Origin: Undaria pinnatifida
Taxonomy: Eukaryota; Sar; Phaeophyceae; Laminariales; Alariaceae
Assembly (NCBI GenBank): GCA_012845835.1
Contig: JABAKD010000022.1
Location: 995,501 to 1,059,500 of the forward strand
Length of the DNA: 64,000 nt
Direction: 5' to 3'
A program made the translations under genes and the position numbers. The first letter of the stretch is position 1. Every line of letters begins with the position of its first letter. A model generated the notes under the pieces. That model ran no database searches. It had not been told where the DNA came from and saw only the letters and a list, made by a program, of their open reading frames with translations. Shown here piece after piece: positions 63,011 through 64,000 of the stretch.

Positions 63011-63131
63011 TGACACACGTGTCCACACAGACCCCAGAAGCGCGAAGTGGTCCTCCTTCCACTCATGCCAACTATCTACACCGAGAGGATCCATGAAACA
63101 AGAAGATGACAACCCCGCAGTCACGGAGATG

Positions 63132-63273
63132 TGCAGGATGTGCAACACGCGGCCGAGGCGATGGCTGTGGATGGGAACATCTTGTACCGCAGCAGCAGGA
63201 TGAGCAGCAGCAGCCGGGTCAGCAGCAGCAGCAGCCGCACCAAGATCAGCAAATCCACCTTCAACCAGGCCCG
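63132..63273 (+). CDS. Possible further exon of the DEX1-like gene
   Basis: After GGAGATGTGCAG the frame reads DVQHAAEAMAVDGNILYRSS, RMSSSSRVSSSSSRTKISKS and TFNQAR to a GTAGGG donor, entering in phase 0 as exon 7 requires. The first 18 residues are protein-like; the Ser runs come from a CAGCAG microsatellite. The sequence does not match the expected FG-GAP blade, so it is doubtful. Confidence 0.22.
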
Positions 63274-63739
63274 GTAGGGGCTGCACTTGCGGGCTGTCGG
63301 CCATCGAGGCCGAGGGTCCACCAGTGAATCCCCCTCACGCTCACGCGCTCGTTTTTCGCTGCTGCTCAAGCACTCGTCGTGGTGTTCCGGGCGAGAACGA
63401 TACCAGATTCGTGTACTTTGCGTGCGCTGCTGCGCCCTTTTTCAGGGAGACGCTGCAGCTCCTCTACTATTAATACTCTTATTATCTTGTTATATGTGAT
63501 ACCACACATGAATAGTTCTTTTTTGTGACGTGTCCATTCTTTCCCCAGCACTGGTTGGTTTTTTTTTCCAAGATTCATTTTCTTCAGCTGACGACCGCAG
63601 ACGTTTTTTGGGGCTTTTTTACGTCTAAAAATATTTCAGTCCCGAGCCTAACTGTGGCTGTCGTTATCGTATGGTGTGCAGGATCTGCATCGTAGAACAG
63701 ATCCAACCCACCGAACATGTGTTAAGTCATGCAGACCAT

Positions 63740-63870
63740 GCATTTCCCACCCGGCAGCATGATCTATACCCATGAAGATCGTATACACGTCAGGGATATA
63801 TCTGCCGTGTAACGCAGATCATCTATAGATCAGTCGGTATTTGTATGATCTGTCCAATATGTGAGTGAAA
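63740..63870. repeat. GATC-rich tract near the right edge
   Basis: AGCATGATCTATACCCATGA, AGATCGTATAC, GCAGATCATCTATAGATCAG and TATGATCTGTCCAATATG: imperfect inverted pieces like those at 44.7, 53.3 and 61.6 kb. Confidence 0.6.
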
Positions 63871-64000
63871 GGTTGTATAGCTCAGCTGTGCCTAGGAACT
63901 CGTACAGCAGGATCATTTTGTAACTGTCGTTGTCTTGTGTGCGTTGGTTGAGAATTTGGAGAGTATTACACATACATAGACGAATCTCGGTCTGCGGGGC

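Noticed and set aside
1-64000. Bacterial operon, phage or viral region
   Set aside because: No clustered long ORFs, ribosome binding sites or conserved replication genes; all supported genes are split by introns.

Overview
Nuclear DNA of a repeat-rich, intron-rich eukaryote, best explained as a stramenopile alga, probably a brown alga (kelp or Ectocarpus relative). The grounds are small exons with GT-AG (once GC-AG) introns, CAG/TAG acceptors, introns of hundreds to thousands of bases packed with microsatellites, minisatellites, MITEs and LINE debris, TTAGGG-type interstitial telomere scraps, and a DEX1-type FG-GAP gene. The assignment to brown algae is inference. There is no prokaryotic signature. 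I found no complete tRNA or rRNA.

Layout. 1-12 kb: mostly repeats (a frameshifted Gly-rich gag-like remnant at the left edge, a GACCCG minisatellite, an AATTGCAGCCGCAATT-type repeat, 640 bp of CTCA repeats, and a diverged 500-bp direct repeat pair at 6.7 and 10.3 kb). 12-14 kb: minus-strand exons of one or two Cys-rich proteins. 16.1 kb: a plus-strand signal-peptide exon. 17.1-20.3 kb: a giant GGT/GTA microsatellite. 22.9-23.2 kb: seven 50-bp repeats. 23.9-24.9 kb: a plus-strand Ser-Asp repeat exon, possibly downstream of the signal-peptide exon. 25-37 kb: gene-poor, with many copies of a dispersed repeat here called family X, interstitial telomere repeat and minisatellites, plus a few weak exon candidates. 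38.7-40.5 kb: a minus-strand MAPEG-like membrane enzyme gene. 41.2-49.6 kb: a minus-strand multi-exon gene of unknown function, with decayed copies of two of its exons and several minisatellites. 49.95 kb to the right edge: a plus-strand DEX1-like gene (seven exons placed, 3' end beyond the window). Its introns hold two MITE families, a LINE with its catalytic core deleted, a poly-C-tailed dispersed repeat, and C-rich and GATC-rich tracts.

The strongest results are splice-phase-consistent exon models for the DEX1-like gene, including in-frame duplicated 54-nt micro-exons and a duplicated exon 2; a short MITE family whose filled and empty sites show a TTAA target duplication; and a pattern in which exons and their flanking introns are locally duplicated and then decay. 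The genes do not form a pathway. The DEX1-like protein and the Ser-Asp protein, if secreted, would both act in the secretory route or cell wall; that link is inference.
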